A program made the position numbers and the translations under genes. A stretch of DNA of 64,000 bases from Pseudarthrobacter sp. IC2-21 (GTDB lineage Bacteria > Actinomycetota > Actinomycetes > Actinomycetales > Micrococcaceae), in contig NZ_CP139145.1 of the NCBI RefSeq assembly GCF_034048115.1, forward strand, positions 2,108,001 to 2,172,000. The letters are read 5' to 3'. How positions within the stretch are numbered: position 1 is the stretch's first letter; each line of letters begins with the position of its first letter. Of the stretch, positions 45,385 to 53,555 are shown in pieces. The notes beneath the pieces are model-generated. The model had not been told where the DNA came from. It searched no databases and saw nothing but the letters and a program-made list of their open reading frames with translations.

Positions 45385-46398
45385 TTAAGGGCCCAGAATT
45401 CTTGACAGATAACGGGCTACTGCCCGCACTGCGGCCATGGTGGTGGGATAGTCCATCCGGGTGGGCCCCAGGACACCAACCTTGGCGGTGCTGTCCGGTC
45501 CGTAGGCGGTGGCCACCACGGAAGCTTCGGCGAGCCCGTCGTACGGGTTTTCCCGGCCTATGCTCACGGTCACGCCGCGCGGGTCCTGCGCCATGTCGCT
45601 GAGCAGGCGGAGCAGGACTACCTGTTCCTCCAGTGCTTCCAGGACAGGACCGATGCTGAGCGGAAAATCCACATTGGACCGGGCAAGGTTCGCGGTGCCG
45701 GCCATCACCATGCGGTCCTCCCTGCTGCTGTGGGCGAGCGTCTCCAGTCCATGGGCCAGCGCCTGGGCAGCTGCCCGCTGGCCCGGGGCGACGGAGGACA
45801 CCACGCCAGGCAGGGACTGGGCCAGCCGGCTCAGCGGTGTTCCGGCCAGCGAACCGAGGAAGTGTGTCCGCAAAGCGGCGATGGCATCCTCGCCGAGGTC
45901 CTGGCCGACGTCGATTACACGCTGTTCCACCTTGCCGGTGGTGGCGATCAGCACCAGGAGGACCTGGCGTGGTGCCAGAAGGACAAATTCGATGTGGCGG
46001 ATGGTGGCCCGGCTCAGGTGCGGGTACTGCACCACTGCCACCTGGTTGGTCAGCTGGGAAAGCAGCCTGACTGTCCTGTCCAGGACGTCATCCAAGTCAT
46101 CCGCACCCTCCAGCAGCGACTGGATGGCCTTCTTCTCCGCCGGGGACAGAGGTTTGACGGCCGAGATCTGGTCCACAAACAGCCGGTAGCCCTTGTCCGT
46201 GGGGATCCGGCCCGCACTGGTGTGCGGAGCGGTAATCAGGCCCTCATCTTCCAGGGCGGCCATGTCGTTCCGGATGGTGGCGCTGGACACGCCGAGGTGG
46301 TGGCGCTCAACCAGGGCCTTGGAACCAACAGGCTCCCGGGAGTGCACGTAGTCCTCCACGATGGCCCGCAGTACTTCCAGTTTGCGCGGCTCGCTCAC
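45385..46398 (-). CDS. hrcA: Heat-inducible transcription repressor HrcA
   Basis: A 337-residue repressor that binds CIRCE. The N-terminal winged helix contains [19 protein letters not shown] and [17 protein letters not shown]; a GAF-like domain and an insert follow. It starts at GTG 46398 with GGAGGTGGAG just upstream. An inverted repeat matching CIRCE lies 55-80 bp upstream, so the hrcA-dnaJ-rsmE operon is self-regulated in heat shock. Confidence 0.95.
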   Translation of the reverse strand: MSEPRKLEVLRAIVEDYVHSREPVGSKALVERHHLGVSSATIRNDMAALEDEGLITAPHTSAGRIPTDKGYRLFVDQISAVKPLSPAEKKAIQSLLEGADDLDDVLDRTVRLLSQLTNQVAVVQYPHLSRATIRHIEFVLLAPRQVLLVLIATTGKVEQRVIDVGQDLGEDAIAALRTHFLGSLAGTPLSRLAQSLPGVVSSVAPGQRAAAQALAHGLETLAHSSREDRMVMAGTANLARSNVDFPLSIGPVLEALEEQVVLLRLLSDMAQDPRGVTVSIGRENPYDGLAEASVVATAYGPDSTAKVGVLGPTRMDYPTTMAAVRAVARYLSRILGP

Positions 46399-46452
46399 AC
46401 TCCACCTCCATCCAGGATTGCCGTTCACTGCTTAGGTATTGGTCGCGGTTCG

Positions 46453-46479
46453 TTAGCACTCGACATGCCTAAGTGCTAA
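46453..46479. promoter_or_regulatory. CIRCE operator
   Basis: TTAGCACTC-N9-AAGTGCTAA matches the CIRCE consensus TTAGCACTC-N9-GAGTGCTAA except for one base. It lies upstream of hrcA, as expected for HrcA autoregulation. Confidence 0.95.
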
Positions 46480-46569
46480 CAGTCTAATATGACTCGCCCC
46501 GTTGTTAGCATTGGTACCGCTCCGGGCGAACATTCGGCGGCACGATCTAGCGCAAGGTGGAATGAATCC

Positions 46570-47418
46570 ATGCAGTACCAGAACTGGGGTCCTCAGGAGA
46601 TTGCCGCGCCGGTCCGGAGCGAACTCCCCGAAGTGCCAGTGGAGCGCGGCATGGTCATCGAAGACGCCCAGTCCGGCTGGGTCGGAGCGGTGACCCGGGT
46701 GGAGAAGTCCGGCGGCATGCACGTGGTTGCCCTTGAAGACCGGCGCGGCAAATCGCGGTCCTTCAAGCTGGGCTTCGGCTTCCTCCTCGAAGGCCAGCCC
46801 ATCAGGCTGATGCCCCCGGCGCCCAGGCAGAACGCGGCCGTGCCGGCTGGACGCACGGCGTCCGGCTCGGTCAGCGTGGCGGGCCAGCGTGCCCAGGTGG
46901 CCAAGGCAAGCAGGATCTGGGTGGAGGGAAAGCACGACGCCGAACTCGTGGAAAAAGTGTGGGGTGACGATCTGCGGGTGGAGGGCATCGTCGTCGAGCC
47001 TTTGCACGGCATCGATGACCTCGCGGGGGCGGTGGCCGAATTCGGTCCCGGGCCCAACCGGCGGCTGGGGATCCTGGTGGATCACCTGGTACCGGACTCC
47101 AAAGAGTGGCGTATCGCCGCCGGGGTGATGGCGTCGAAGGGTGCCGCCGGGAACGTGCTGATTGTCGGGCACCCCTACGTTGACGTGTGGCAGGCGATCC
47201 GCCCTGCGGTGCTGGGCATTGAACAGTGGCCGGTGGTACCCCGCGGTCAGGATTGGAAAACCGGCATCCTTGCGGCATTTGGCTGGCCGCACGCCACGAA
47301 GGAAGACATCGGCCTGGGCTGGCAAAAACTGCTGGGCGCGGTCCGCAGTTACGCGGACTTGGAAGCGTCGCTGCTCGGGCGGGTGGAGGAGGTCATCGAC
47401 TTCCTGACGGCGCCGTGA
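46570..47418 (+). CDS. DUF3097 family protein
   Basis: A 282-residue protein matching DUF3097, an actinobacterial family of unknown role. Visible landmarks: an N-terminal small beta domain (MVIEDAQSGWVGAVTRVEKS), then a Toprim-like segment with IWVEGKHDAELVEKVWGDDL and LGILVDHLVPDSKEW, whose Glu and Asp residues fit a metal site. This may point to a nuclease- or primase-like activity, an inference only. The ATG at 46570 has AAGGTGG about 9 nt upstream. It is divergent from hrcA. Confidence 0.82.
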   Translation: MQYQNWGPQEIAAPVRSELPEVPVERGMVIEDAQSGWVGAVTRVEKSGGMHVVALEDRRGKSRSFKLGFGFLLEGQPIRLMPPAPRQNAAVPAGRTASGSVSVAGQRAQVAKASRIWVEGKHDAELVEKVWGDDLRVEGIVVEPLHGIDDLAGAVAEFGPGPNRRLGILVDHLVPDSKEWRIAAGVMASKGAAGNVLIVGHPYVDVWQAIRPAVLGIEQWPVVPRGQDWKTGILAAFGWPHATKEDIGLGWQKLLGAVRSYADLEASLLGRVEEVIDFLTAP

Positions 47419-47580
47419 CCCCTGGCGCCTCGCCCGCTGCCGGGCTGTTCCGGCCCTGGCCCCTGCGGACGACGGCAGCATTTGGCGGCACAACAAGTAT
47501 TCTTGGTAGTGCGGAGGCTGTTCCTGCATCAGCCCGGCATTCTCCACATCAGCACGATTGCACTTTCGAAGGATGAAACC

Positions 47581-47991
47581 GTGGCACAAAACGCACGCGA
47601 GCACCGGGACGACCAAGGCCGTTCCGAGTACCAGGGCGTCCCCGCAAACGCGTTGCCCCTCACTGCCAGCGAGGACCGGCAATGGGCCACACTGGCACAC
47701 TTTGGCGGGATCCTCGGTTGTGTACCGTCCCTGCTGATCTACCTGATCTTCCGTGAACGCGGACCGTTCACCGCACAGGAATCCAAGGAAGCGCTGAACT
47801 TCAGCCTGCCGCCCACCATCGCGGCGCTGGTGGCCAATCTTTTGGTCTTTATTCCGGTGGTGGGCAACATTTTTGCCGTCATCGCCACCCTCATCTGGAT
47901 TGCACTGACCTGCTTCTCGGTGTCCGCCGGCATCCATGTCAACAAGGGCCAGCCGCACCGTTACCAGTACAACCTGCGCTGGATCAAGTAA
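47581..47991 (+). CDS. DUF4870 family membrane protein
   Basis: A 136-residue protein with a hydrophilic N terminus of about 45 residues and two to three helices: WATLAHFGGILGCVPSLLIYLIF, ALVANLLVFIPVVGNIFAVIATL and WIALTCFSVSAGI. The FTAQESKEALNFSL motif between the helices is diagnostic of DUF4870 (Tic20-like fold). Role unknown. It starts at GTG 47581 with GAAGGA about 7 nt upstream. Confidence 0.85.
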   Translation: MAQNAREHRDDQGRSEYQGVPANALPLTASEDRQWATLAHFGGILGCVPSLLIYLIFRERGPFTAQESKEALNFSLPPTIAALVANLLVFIPVVGNIFAVIATLIWIALTCFSVSAGIHVNKGQPHRYQYNLRWIK

Positions 47992-47995
47992 CTGC

Positions 47996-48051
47996 AACGC
48001 GAGGTCACTTCGCGCCCGATAATCGCATCGGGCCGGAAGTGACCCCGCGTT
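47996..48051. repeat. Long inverted repeat between the DUF4870 gene and hemW
   Basis: AACGCGAGGTCACTTC (47996-48011) and GAAGTGACCCCGCGTT (48036-48051) pair over 16 positions with one mismatch. The loop contains a second hairpin, CCCGAT/ATCGGG. It can terminate both convergent genes. Its composite form also resembles an extragenic palindromic repeat. Confidence 0.75.
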
Positions 48052-48063
48052 GATTTGGCCAGG

Positions 48064-49293
48064 CTAGTCGGGCAGGATCCTGCGGACCACTGCGTCCGCC
48101 AGGAGGCGGCCCTTCAGGGTCAGCACGAGCGTTCCCCTGATGGCGGCCGGCGCGTCAACGAGGCCCTCGGCCATGAGCCCGGCCACGGCGCGGCGTCCCG
48201 ACTCCCCCAACGTTGCGATGGCGAGCCCCGAAACGAGCCGCGCCTCCAGCATGACGCGCTCCATTTCCCGCGTTTCGGCGTCGAGCGTTTCCCTGCCCGC
48301 CGCCGGCGAGAGCCCCTGGGCAAGCCGCCCGGCGTAGGCGGTGGGGTGCTTGACGTTCCACCAGCGCACGCCGCCCACATGCGAGTGCGCTCCCGGGCCG
48401 ATGCCCCACCAGTCATCTCCGCGCCAATAGGCGAGATTGTGGCGGCAGGCCTGCTCCGGCGTCCGCGACCAGTTGCTGACCTCATACCAGCTGAGGCCTG
48501 CTTCGCCGATGAGTTGATCAGCGAGTTCGTACTTGTCGGCGTGGTCGTCGTCGTCGATGCCCGGGACGTCGCCCCGGCGGATCTGGGCGGCCAGTTTGGT
48601 GCCGTCCTCCACGATCAGCGCGTAGGCACTGATGTGGTCCGGCTCGTAGGACAGGGCCGTCTCCAGGGAGAAACGCCAGTCGTCCAGGGATTCGCCCGGC
48701 GTTCCGTAGATCAGGTCCAGGCTTACGGCCAATCCGGCCTCGCGGGCCCACTGCACCACCTGGGGCACCCTACTGGGAGTGTGCGTGCGGTCCAGGACCT
48801 TAAGAACGTGCGGGACGGCTGACTGCATGCCGAAGGAGACCCGGGTGAAGCCTGCGTTTTTCAGGACCGCCAGGGATTCCGGGGTGACGGAATCGGGGTT
48901 CGCTTCGGTGGTGACTTCAGCACCGTCCTCCAGACCCCATTCTTCGACGGCGGCGCCCAGGATCCGCGCGAGGTCATCGGCCGGGAGCAGGGTGGGGGTT
49001 CCGCCGCCGAAGAACACTGTGCTCATGGGGCGGGCCGGGAGGCCGGATTCGGTGAGGACCCGTGCTCCAAGCCGGACTTCGGAGATCGCCGTGTCCGCAT
49101 AGGCGTCCTGCGAGGCTCCGCCGCCCAGTTCGGTGGCGGTGTAGGTGTTGAAATCGCAGTACCCGCACCGGACAGCGCAGAACGGGATGTGCACATACAG
49201 TCCGAAAGCCCGCCGCCCTGCACCGTCTGCTGCCTGGTCAGGCAGCAGACCGTCCGACGGCGCCGGGTCACCAAGGGGAAGAACGCTAGGCAT
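48064..49293 (-). CDS. hemW: Radical SAM protein HemW (coproporphyrinogen III oxidase-like)
   Basis: A 409-residue radical-SAM protein now viewed as a heme-trafficking chaperone rather than a true HemN. The iron-sulfur motif CAVRCGYC (CxxxCxxC) lies near residue 43, followed by STVFFGGGTPTLLPADDL. The HemN C-terminal domain is present. It may insert heme into respiratory enzymes such as the bc1/aa3 genes in this window. The start is ATG 49293 with GGGGGA upstream; GTG 49308 is an alternative. It follows lepA by 25 bases. Confidence 0.93.
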   Translation of the reverse strand: MPSVLPLGDPAPSDGLLPDQAADGAGRRAFGLYVHIPFCAVRCGYCDFNTYTATELGGGASQDAYADTAISEVRLGARVLTESGLPARPMSTVFFGGGTPTLLPADDLARILGAAVEEWGLEDGAEVTTEANPDSVTPESLAVLKNAGFTRVSFGMQSAVPHVLKVLDRTHTPSRVPQVVQWAREAGLAVSLDLIYGTPGESLDDWRFSLETALSYEPDHISAYALIVEDGTKLAAQIRRGDVPGIDDDDHADKYELADQLIGEAGLSWYEVSNWSRTPEQACRHNLAYWRGDDWWGIGPGAHSHVGGVRWWNVKHPTAYAGRLAQGLSPAAGRETLDAETREMERVMLEARLVSGLAIATLGESGRRAVAGLMAEGLVDAPAAIRGTLVLTLKGRLLADAVVRRILPD

Positions 49294-49318
49294 CAGCGGG
49301 TCCCCCACTGAGCGGTGG

Positions 49319-51175
49319 TCACTTCTTTTTGGCCTTGTCCTTTGATTCGTCGGTGGTGAGTGCAGCGATGAACGCTTCCTGCGGCACCTCCACCGTACCC
49401 ACCATCTTCATCCGTTTCTTACCTTCTTTTTGCTTCTCCAGCAGCTTGCGCTTACGTGAAATATCGCCGCCGTAGCACTTGGCGAGCACATCCTTGCGGA
49501 TGGCGCGGATGCTTTCACGGGCGATGATCCGTGAGCCGATTGCGGCCTGGATGGGCACCTCGAACTGCTGGCGGGGAATGAGTTCGCGCAGCTTGGTGGT
49601 CATCATCACGCCGTAGGCGTATGCCTTGTCGCGGTGCGTAATCGCGGAGAACGCATCCACCTGTTCCCCTTGGAGCATGATGTCAACCTTGACCAGATCG
49701 GCCACTTGGTCGCCGTCGGCCTTCCAGTCCAGCGAGCCGTAGCCGCGGGTCTTGGATTTGAGGATGTCGAAGAAGTCAAAGACAATTTCGGCCAGGGGCA
49801 GGCGATATCGGATTTCCACCCGGTCCTCGGAGAGGTAGTCCATGCCGCCCATCACACCGCGCCGGCTCTGGCAAAGTTCCATGATGGCGCCCACGAATTC
49901 GTTGGGCGCCAGGATGGTGGCGGACACCATCGGCTCGCGGACCTCCGCGATCTTGCCGGAAGGGTACTCGCTGGGGTTGGTCACGTGGACCACTTTCTTG
50001 TCCTCCAGCGTGACCTCGTACTCCACGTTGGGAGCGGTGGAGATGAGGTCCAGGTTGTACTCGCGTTCGAGCCGCTCACGCGTGATTTCCAGGTGGAGCA
50101 GGCCCAGGAAACCGACACGGAAGCCAAAGCCCAGCGCGGCCGACGTCTCGGGCTCGTACACCAGTGCGGCGTCGTTGAGCATCAGCTTCTCGAGCGCGTC
50201 GCGGAGCACCGGGTAGTCAGTGCCGTCCAGCGGGTACAGGCCGGAGAACACCATGGGCTTGGCGTCGGCGTAGCCGGGGAGGGAGTCAGCGGCCGGCTTG
50301 GCAAGGTTGGTGACGGTATCGCCAACCTTGGACAGGCGCACATCCTTAACCCCGGTGATGAGGTAACCGACCTCGCCGACGCCCAGGCCCTTGGACGGGG
50401 TGGGTTCCGGCGAGCTCACGCCGATCTCGAGGAGTTCGTGCGTGGCCCGGGTGGACATCATCTGGATGCGCTCACGGGGATGCAGCATGCCGTCCACCAC
50501 GCGGACGTAGGTAACAACGCCGCGGTACGTGTCGTAGACCGAATCGAAAATCATGGCCCGCGCAGGAGCGTTGGGGTCGCCCACGGGCGCCGGCAGGTCG
50601 CGGACAATCTTGTCCAGCAGCACCTCGACGCCCATGCCGGTCTTTCCCGACACACGGAGGACGTCTTGAGGCTCGCCACCGATCAGGCTGGCGAGCTCCG
50701 CCGCGTACTTCTCTGGCTGGGCGGCCGGCAGGTCGATCTTGTTCAGCACCGGAATGATGGTGAGGTTGTTCTCCATCGCCAAGTACAGGTTGGCGAGCGT
50801 CTGCGCTTCAATGCCCTGGGCCGCATCCACGAGCAGGACTGCGCCTTCGCAGGCTGCCAGCGAGCGGGAGACCTCATACGTGAAGTCCACGTGGCCGGGA
50901 GTGTCGATCATGTTCAGGGCATAGCTCTTGCCATCGAGTTCCCAGGGCATACGAACGGCCTGGGATTTGATGGTGATGCCGCGTTCACGTTCGATGTCCA
51001 TGCGATCCAGGTACTGGGCCTTCATATCGCGCGGCTGAACCACCCCGGTCAACTGCAGCATCCGGTCGGCCAGGGTGGACTTACCGTGGTCAATGTGCGC
51101 GATGATGCAGAAATTCCGAATGATGGCCGGATCTGTCGCGGCGGGCACCGGGGCGGTGCGGGCCATGGGAGACAC
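49319..51175 (-). CDS. lepA: Elongation factor 4 (LepA)
   Basis: A 618-residue ribosomal back-translocase/initiation GTPase. G motifs: [15 protein letters not shown] (G1), [18 protein letters not shown] (G3) and NKIDLPAA (G4). EF-G-like domains II, III and V follow, and then the LepA-specific C-terminal domain ([40 protein letters not shown]). It starts at GTG 51175 with AAGGA 6 nt upstream; an in-frame ATG at 51166 is also possible. It is transcribed together with hemW. Confidence 0.97.
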   Translation of the reverse strand: MSPMARTAPVPAATDPAIIRNFCIIAHIDHGKSTLADRMLQLTGVVQPRDMKAQYLDRMDIERERGITIKSQAVRMPWELDGKSYALNMIDTPGHVDFTYEVSRSLAACEGAVLLVDAAQGIEAQTLANLYLAMENNLTIIPVLNKIDLPAAQPEKYAAELASLIGGEPQDVLRVSGKTGMGVEVLLDKIVRDLPAPVGDPNAPARAMIFDSVYDTYRGVVTYVRVVDGMLHPRERIQMMSTRATHELLEIGVSSPEPTPSKGLGVGEVGYLITGVKDVRLSKVGDTVTNLAKPAADSLPGYADAKPMVFSGLYPLDGTDYPVLRDALEKLMLNDAALVYEPETSAALGFGFRVGFLGLLHLEITRERLEREYNLDLISTAPNVEYEVTLEDKKVVHVTNPSEYPSGKIAEVREPMVSATILAPNEFVGAIMELCQSRRGVMGGMDYLSEDRVEIRYRLPLAEIVFDFFDILKSKTRGYGSLDWKADGDQVADLVKVDIMLQGEQVDAFSAITHRDKAYAYGVMMTTKLRELIPRQQFEVPIQAAIGSRIIARESIRAIRKDVLAKCYGGDISRKRKLLEKQKEGKKRMKMVGTVEVPQEAFIAALTTDESKDKAKKK

Positions 51176-51341
51176 GCAGGGTCCTTACTGTTGGCATTCA
51201 CTGATGGCTTTTCGGCGATCCGGCAGGACGCACCAAGGGCACCCTGCGGCCTGACCGCATATTTTGAACCTCCAGTGTCCCACGTCCGGACGCCGCGCAT
51301 TGCATTGTTCGGCAAACTGCGGCCGCTCCACGGGGCAACGA

Positions 51342-51347
51342 TAGTGT
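51342..51347 (+). promoter_or_regulatory. Candidate -10 box of the PemK-like gene (leaderless)
   Basis: TAGTGT lies 7 nt before the ATG at 51355, the same hexamer and spacing as at 2267. No ribosome site is visible. Confidence 0.5.
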
Positions 51348-51354
51348 TTTCCCC

Positions 51355-51891
51355 ATGCCTATAAACTTCCGCTCTCTGGCCAACGCCGTCCGGGCCTCCG
51401 TCAGGGTGCTGCAGAAACTGGGGTCCGGCGCTGCCGGGCCTGCGGTAAAAACTGAACCGAAGGCCGGCCGTAAGACGGCGCCGGCGGTTGCCGGCTACCC
51501 GGGGGACTTCACCGGCGCCGCAACCATCCGCTACGCTCCCCGCCCCGACGGCAGCCCCGATCCGGGCGAGATTGTCTGGTCCTGGGTGCCCTTCGAGGAG
51601 GACCACTCGCGGGGGAAGGACCGCCCGGTGCTGCTGGTCGGGAAGAGCGGCCGGTACCTGCTCGGCGTCATGCTCACCAGCAAGGACCACGACCAGGACA
51701 GTCGCCGCGCCGACGACTATGTGGACATCGGCGCCGGCGCCTGGGACCGGCAGCGGCGGCCCAGTGAAGCGAACCTCGGGCGGATCCTGCAGTTGGCCCC
51801 GGACAGCATCCGGCGCGAGGGTGCCGTGCTCGGGCGCAAGCCCTTCGATGAGGTGGCTGCAGGCCTGCGCCGGCGACACGGCTGGAACTAG
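51355..51891 (+). CDS. PemK/MazF-like protein without adjacent antitoxin
   Basis: A 178-residue protein. The N-terminal 60 residues are basic and low-complexity. The C-terminal part resembles the PemK/MazF fold: DPGEIVWSWVPFEED, KDRPVLLVGKSGRYLLGVMLTSKDH and SEANLGRILQL. Classical MazF toxins are about 110 residues and lie beside a small antitoxin gene. Here the flanking genes are lepA and rpsT and no antitoxin ORF is visible. It may be a domesticated member with another role. Nuclease activity is not proven by sequence. Confidence 0.75.
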   Translation: MPINFRSLANAVRASVRVLQKLGSGAAGPAVKTEPKAGRKTAPAVAGYPGDFTGAATIRYAPRPDGSPDPGEIVWSWVPFEEDHSRGKDRPVLLVGKSGRYLLGVMLTSKDHDQDSRRADDYVDIGAGAWDRQRRPSEANLGRILQLAPDSIRREGAVLGRKPFDEVAAGLRRRHGWN

Positions 51892-52061
51892 CGCGACGGA
51901 ATAGTCAGCCTTCCGGTGCGTCTGCTATTCTTTATAGCTGTGTGTCCGTGCAGGTCGACGGCCACTGATGGTTGGCCGCCATAGGTATCCCCACGCCGCT
52001 CAGTCAATGGCCAATCTGAAAGCCCTCTAGACCATTTCCGCATTAAAAAGAGAGTTCACAC
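51892..52061 (+). promoter_or_regulatory. rpsT promoter and leader region
   Basis: 170 bases upstream of rpsT. A TATTCT/TATAG-rich segment near 51927-51940 is the most likely -10 region, giving a leader of about 110 nt. The leader contains a CGGCCA/TGGCCG hairpin near 51958-51978. Autogenous control by S20 is possible but not shown. Confidence 0.4.
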
Positions 52062-52322
52062 GTGGCTAATATCAAGTCCCAGAAGAAGCGCATCCTCACC
52101 AACGAGAAGGCACGCCTGCGCAACAACGCAGTCAAGTCTGAGCTGAAGACGGCCATCCGCGCTGTCAACACCGCCGTTGAGTCCACCGACAAGGATGCAG
52201 CTGCTGCTGCCCTGGTTGCTGCCAGCCGCAAGCTGGACAAGGCTGTCAGCAAGGGTGTTCTGCACAAGAACAACGCAGCGAACCGCAAGTCGGCGATCTC
52301 CAAGAAGGTCAACGCACTGTAA
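52062..52322 (+). CDS. rpsT: 30S ribosomal protein S20
   Basis: An 86-residue primary rRNA-binding protein. The sequence [18 protein letters not shown] and the Lys/Ala-rich three-helix composition, ending [15 protein letters not shown], are diagnostic. It starts at GTG 52062, with an AAAAAGAGAG purine run upstream serving as ribosome site. It is monocistronic, followed by a strong terminator and convergent with holA. Confidence 0.98.
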   Translation: MANIKSQKKRILTNEKARLRNNAVKSELKTAIRAVNTAVESTDKDAAAAALVAASRKLDKAVSKGVLHKNNAANRKSAISKKVNAL

Positions 52323-52348
52323 GGTTTCCAGTTCGTCAGAACTGATGA

Positions 52349-52381
52349 TTGAGGCCGGCCCCCATTGGGGGCCGGCCTCAA
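52349..52381. terminator. Terminator after rpsT
   Basis: TTGAGGCCGGCCCCC and GGGGGCCGGCCTCAA form a perfect 15-bp stem with a 3-nt loop, followed by CTCTTT. It ends rpsT and may also serve holA. Confidence 0.9.
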
Positions 52382-52401
52382 CTCTTTAAGGGGTCGCCGG
52401 G

Positions 52402-52442
52402 CCTGACATCGCTCCAGGAACACCTGACATCGCTCCGGAACA
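52402..52442. repeat. Tandem duplication of a 20-21-bp unit
   Basis: A unit beginning CCTGACATCGCTCC occurs twice in direct succession (52402-52422 and 52423-52442), differing by a single-base deletion. It lies between rpsT and holA. No function is apparent. Confidence 0.7.
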
Positions 52443-52505
52443 TGAGCCGGTGACAGCATCGGGCAGCAACAGCGCGGGTAGTGCCGGCACGTGTCAGTCT
52501 CCGCC

Positions 52506-52550
52506 GTATCAGTGACGCTCGTATCAGTGACCCGGGTATCAGTGCCGCTG
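52506..52550. repeat. 15-bp tandem repeat, three copies, at the holA 3' end
   Basis: Copies of GTATCAGTGAC plus four variable bases begin at 52506, 52521 and 52536, exactly 15 bp apart. The third copy contains the holA stop codon. Because the period is a multiple of three, each extra copy carries an in-frame stop on the minus strand. Confidence 0.75.
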
Positions 52551-53555
52551 CGCTGACGTGGCGATGACGGTCACCGCGTGTTCAACCGCATAGACCGGAT
52601 CCCGGGACAGGCCTTTCACCTGCGCGTCGGCCTCTGCCGTCGCCTGGATGGCGCGGACCAGCCCCTCCGGGGTCCAGCGGCGGACATCCCGCTGGGCCTG
52701 CTCCACCAGCCAGGGCTGCATGCCCAGCTCCCTGGCTATCTGAGCGGACGAGCCCTGGGCCCCGGCCACTTTGGCCAGTGTCCGCAGCTTGGCTGCCAGC
52801 GCGGCAACCAGCGGCACGGGATCAGCCCCGGTGGCCAGGGCGTGCCGCAGGGTGGACAGGGCGAGCGGGCCGTTACCCGCCATCGCGGCGTCGGCCACTT
52901 TGAAGGCCGTGGCTTCGATCCTGCCGCCGTAATAGCGGTCCACCAGCTCCGGAGTCACCGCACCCGTGGCATCTGCGATCAGCTGGCTGCAGGCTGCGGC
53001 CAGCTCCGACAGGTTGGCTCCCACGGCATTGACCAGGGTCTGCACTGCATCGGAGGTAATCTTCCGTCCCGCAGCCCGGAATTCTGCGGCTACGAAGGCT
53101 GCCTTGTCCGCATCCTTCTTCAGTGGCTGGCAGTCAACCACCGGCCAGCCGCCGGCCTTGACGGCGTCAAGGAGTTTCTTGCCGCGGACTCCCCCGGCGT
53201 GCCTGAGCACGAGAACCGCGTCAGGTTCAGGACGGGACAGGTATGCCAGGGCATCAGCGAGGAAGGCGTCGTTCATGCCCTCAACACCCTCCACCTCGAT
53301 GAGTTTGTGTTCGCCAAAGAGCGACGGGCTCACGTTCATGGCGAGGGTGCCCGCCTCATAGCTGCCGGCAGCCAGGCGGCTGACCTCAACATCGGGAAAC
53401 GCGGTCCGTACCTGTGCCCGGATGTGGTCCATGGCGCGGATCCCGAGATATTCTTCGGGCCCACCCACCAGGACGACTCCAGCGGGGCTTACGTCCCGCC
53501 AGGAGGCCACATTGGACGGCGCTGATTTGGTTCGGGCGGCTTGGGCTGCGGCCAT
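52539..53555 (-). CDS. holA: DNA polymerase III subunit delta
   Basis: A 338-residue clamp-loader subunit that opens the beta clamp. Domain I carries VVLVGGPEEYLGIRAMDHI. SPSLFGEHKLIEVEGVEG, DAVLVLRHAGGVRGKKLLDA and the C-terminal collar helices match the HolA family. Its ATG at 53555 lies inside the end of comEC (67-base overlap); GGAGG lies 7-8 nt upstream. The gene ends within a 15-bp tandem repeat. Confidence 0.92.
   Translation of the reverse strand: MAAAQAARTKSAPSNVASWRDVSPAGVVLVGGPEEYLGIRAMDHIRAQVRTAFPDVEVSRLAAGSYEAGTLAMNVSPSLFGEHKLIEVEGVEGMNDAFLADALAYLSRPEPDAVLVLRHAGGVRGKKLLDAVKAGGWPVVDCQPLKKDADKAAFVAAEFRAAGRKITSDAVQTLVNAVGANLSELAAACSQLIADATGAVTPELVDRYYGGRIEATAFKVADAAMAGNGPLALSTLRHALATGADPVPLVAALAAKLRTLAKVAGAQGSSAQIARELGMQPWLVEQAQRDVRRWTPEGLVRAIQATAEADAQVKGLSRDPVYAVEHAVTVIATSAQRH

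Noticed and set aside
51892..52061. Possible tRNA or riboswitch upstream of rpsT
   Set aside because: The hairpins do not form a cloverleaf and no riboswitch core is recognisable; an ordinary r-protein leader is enough.
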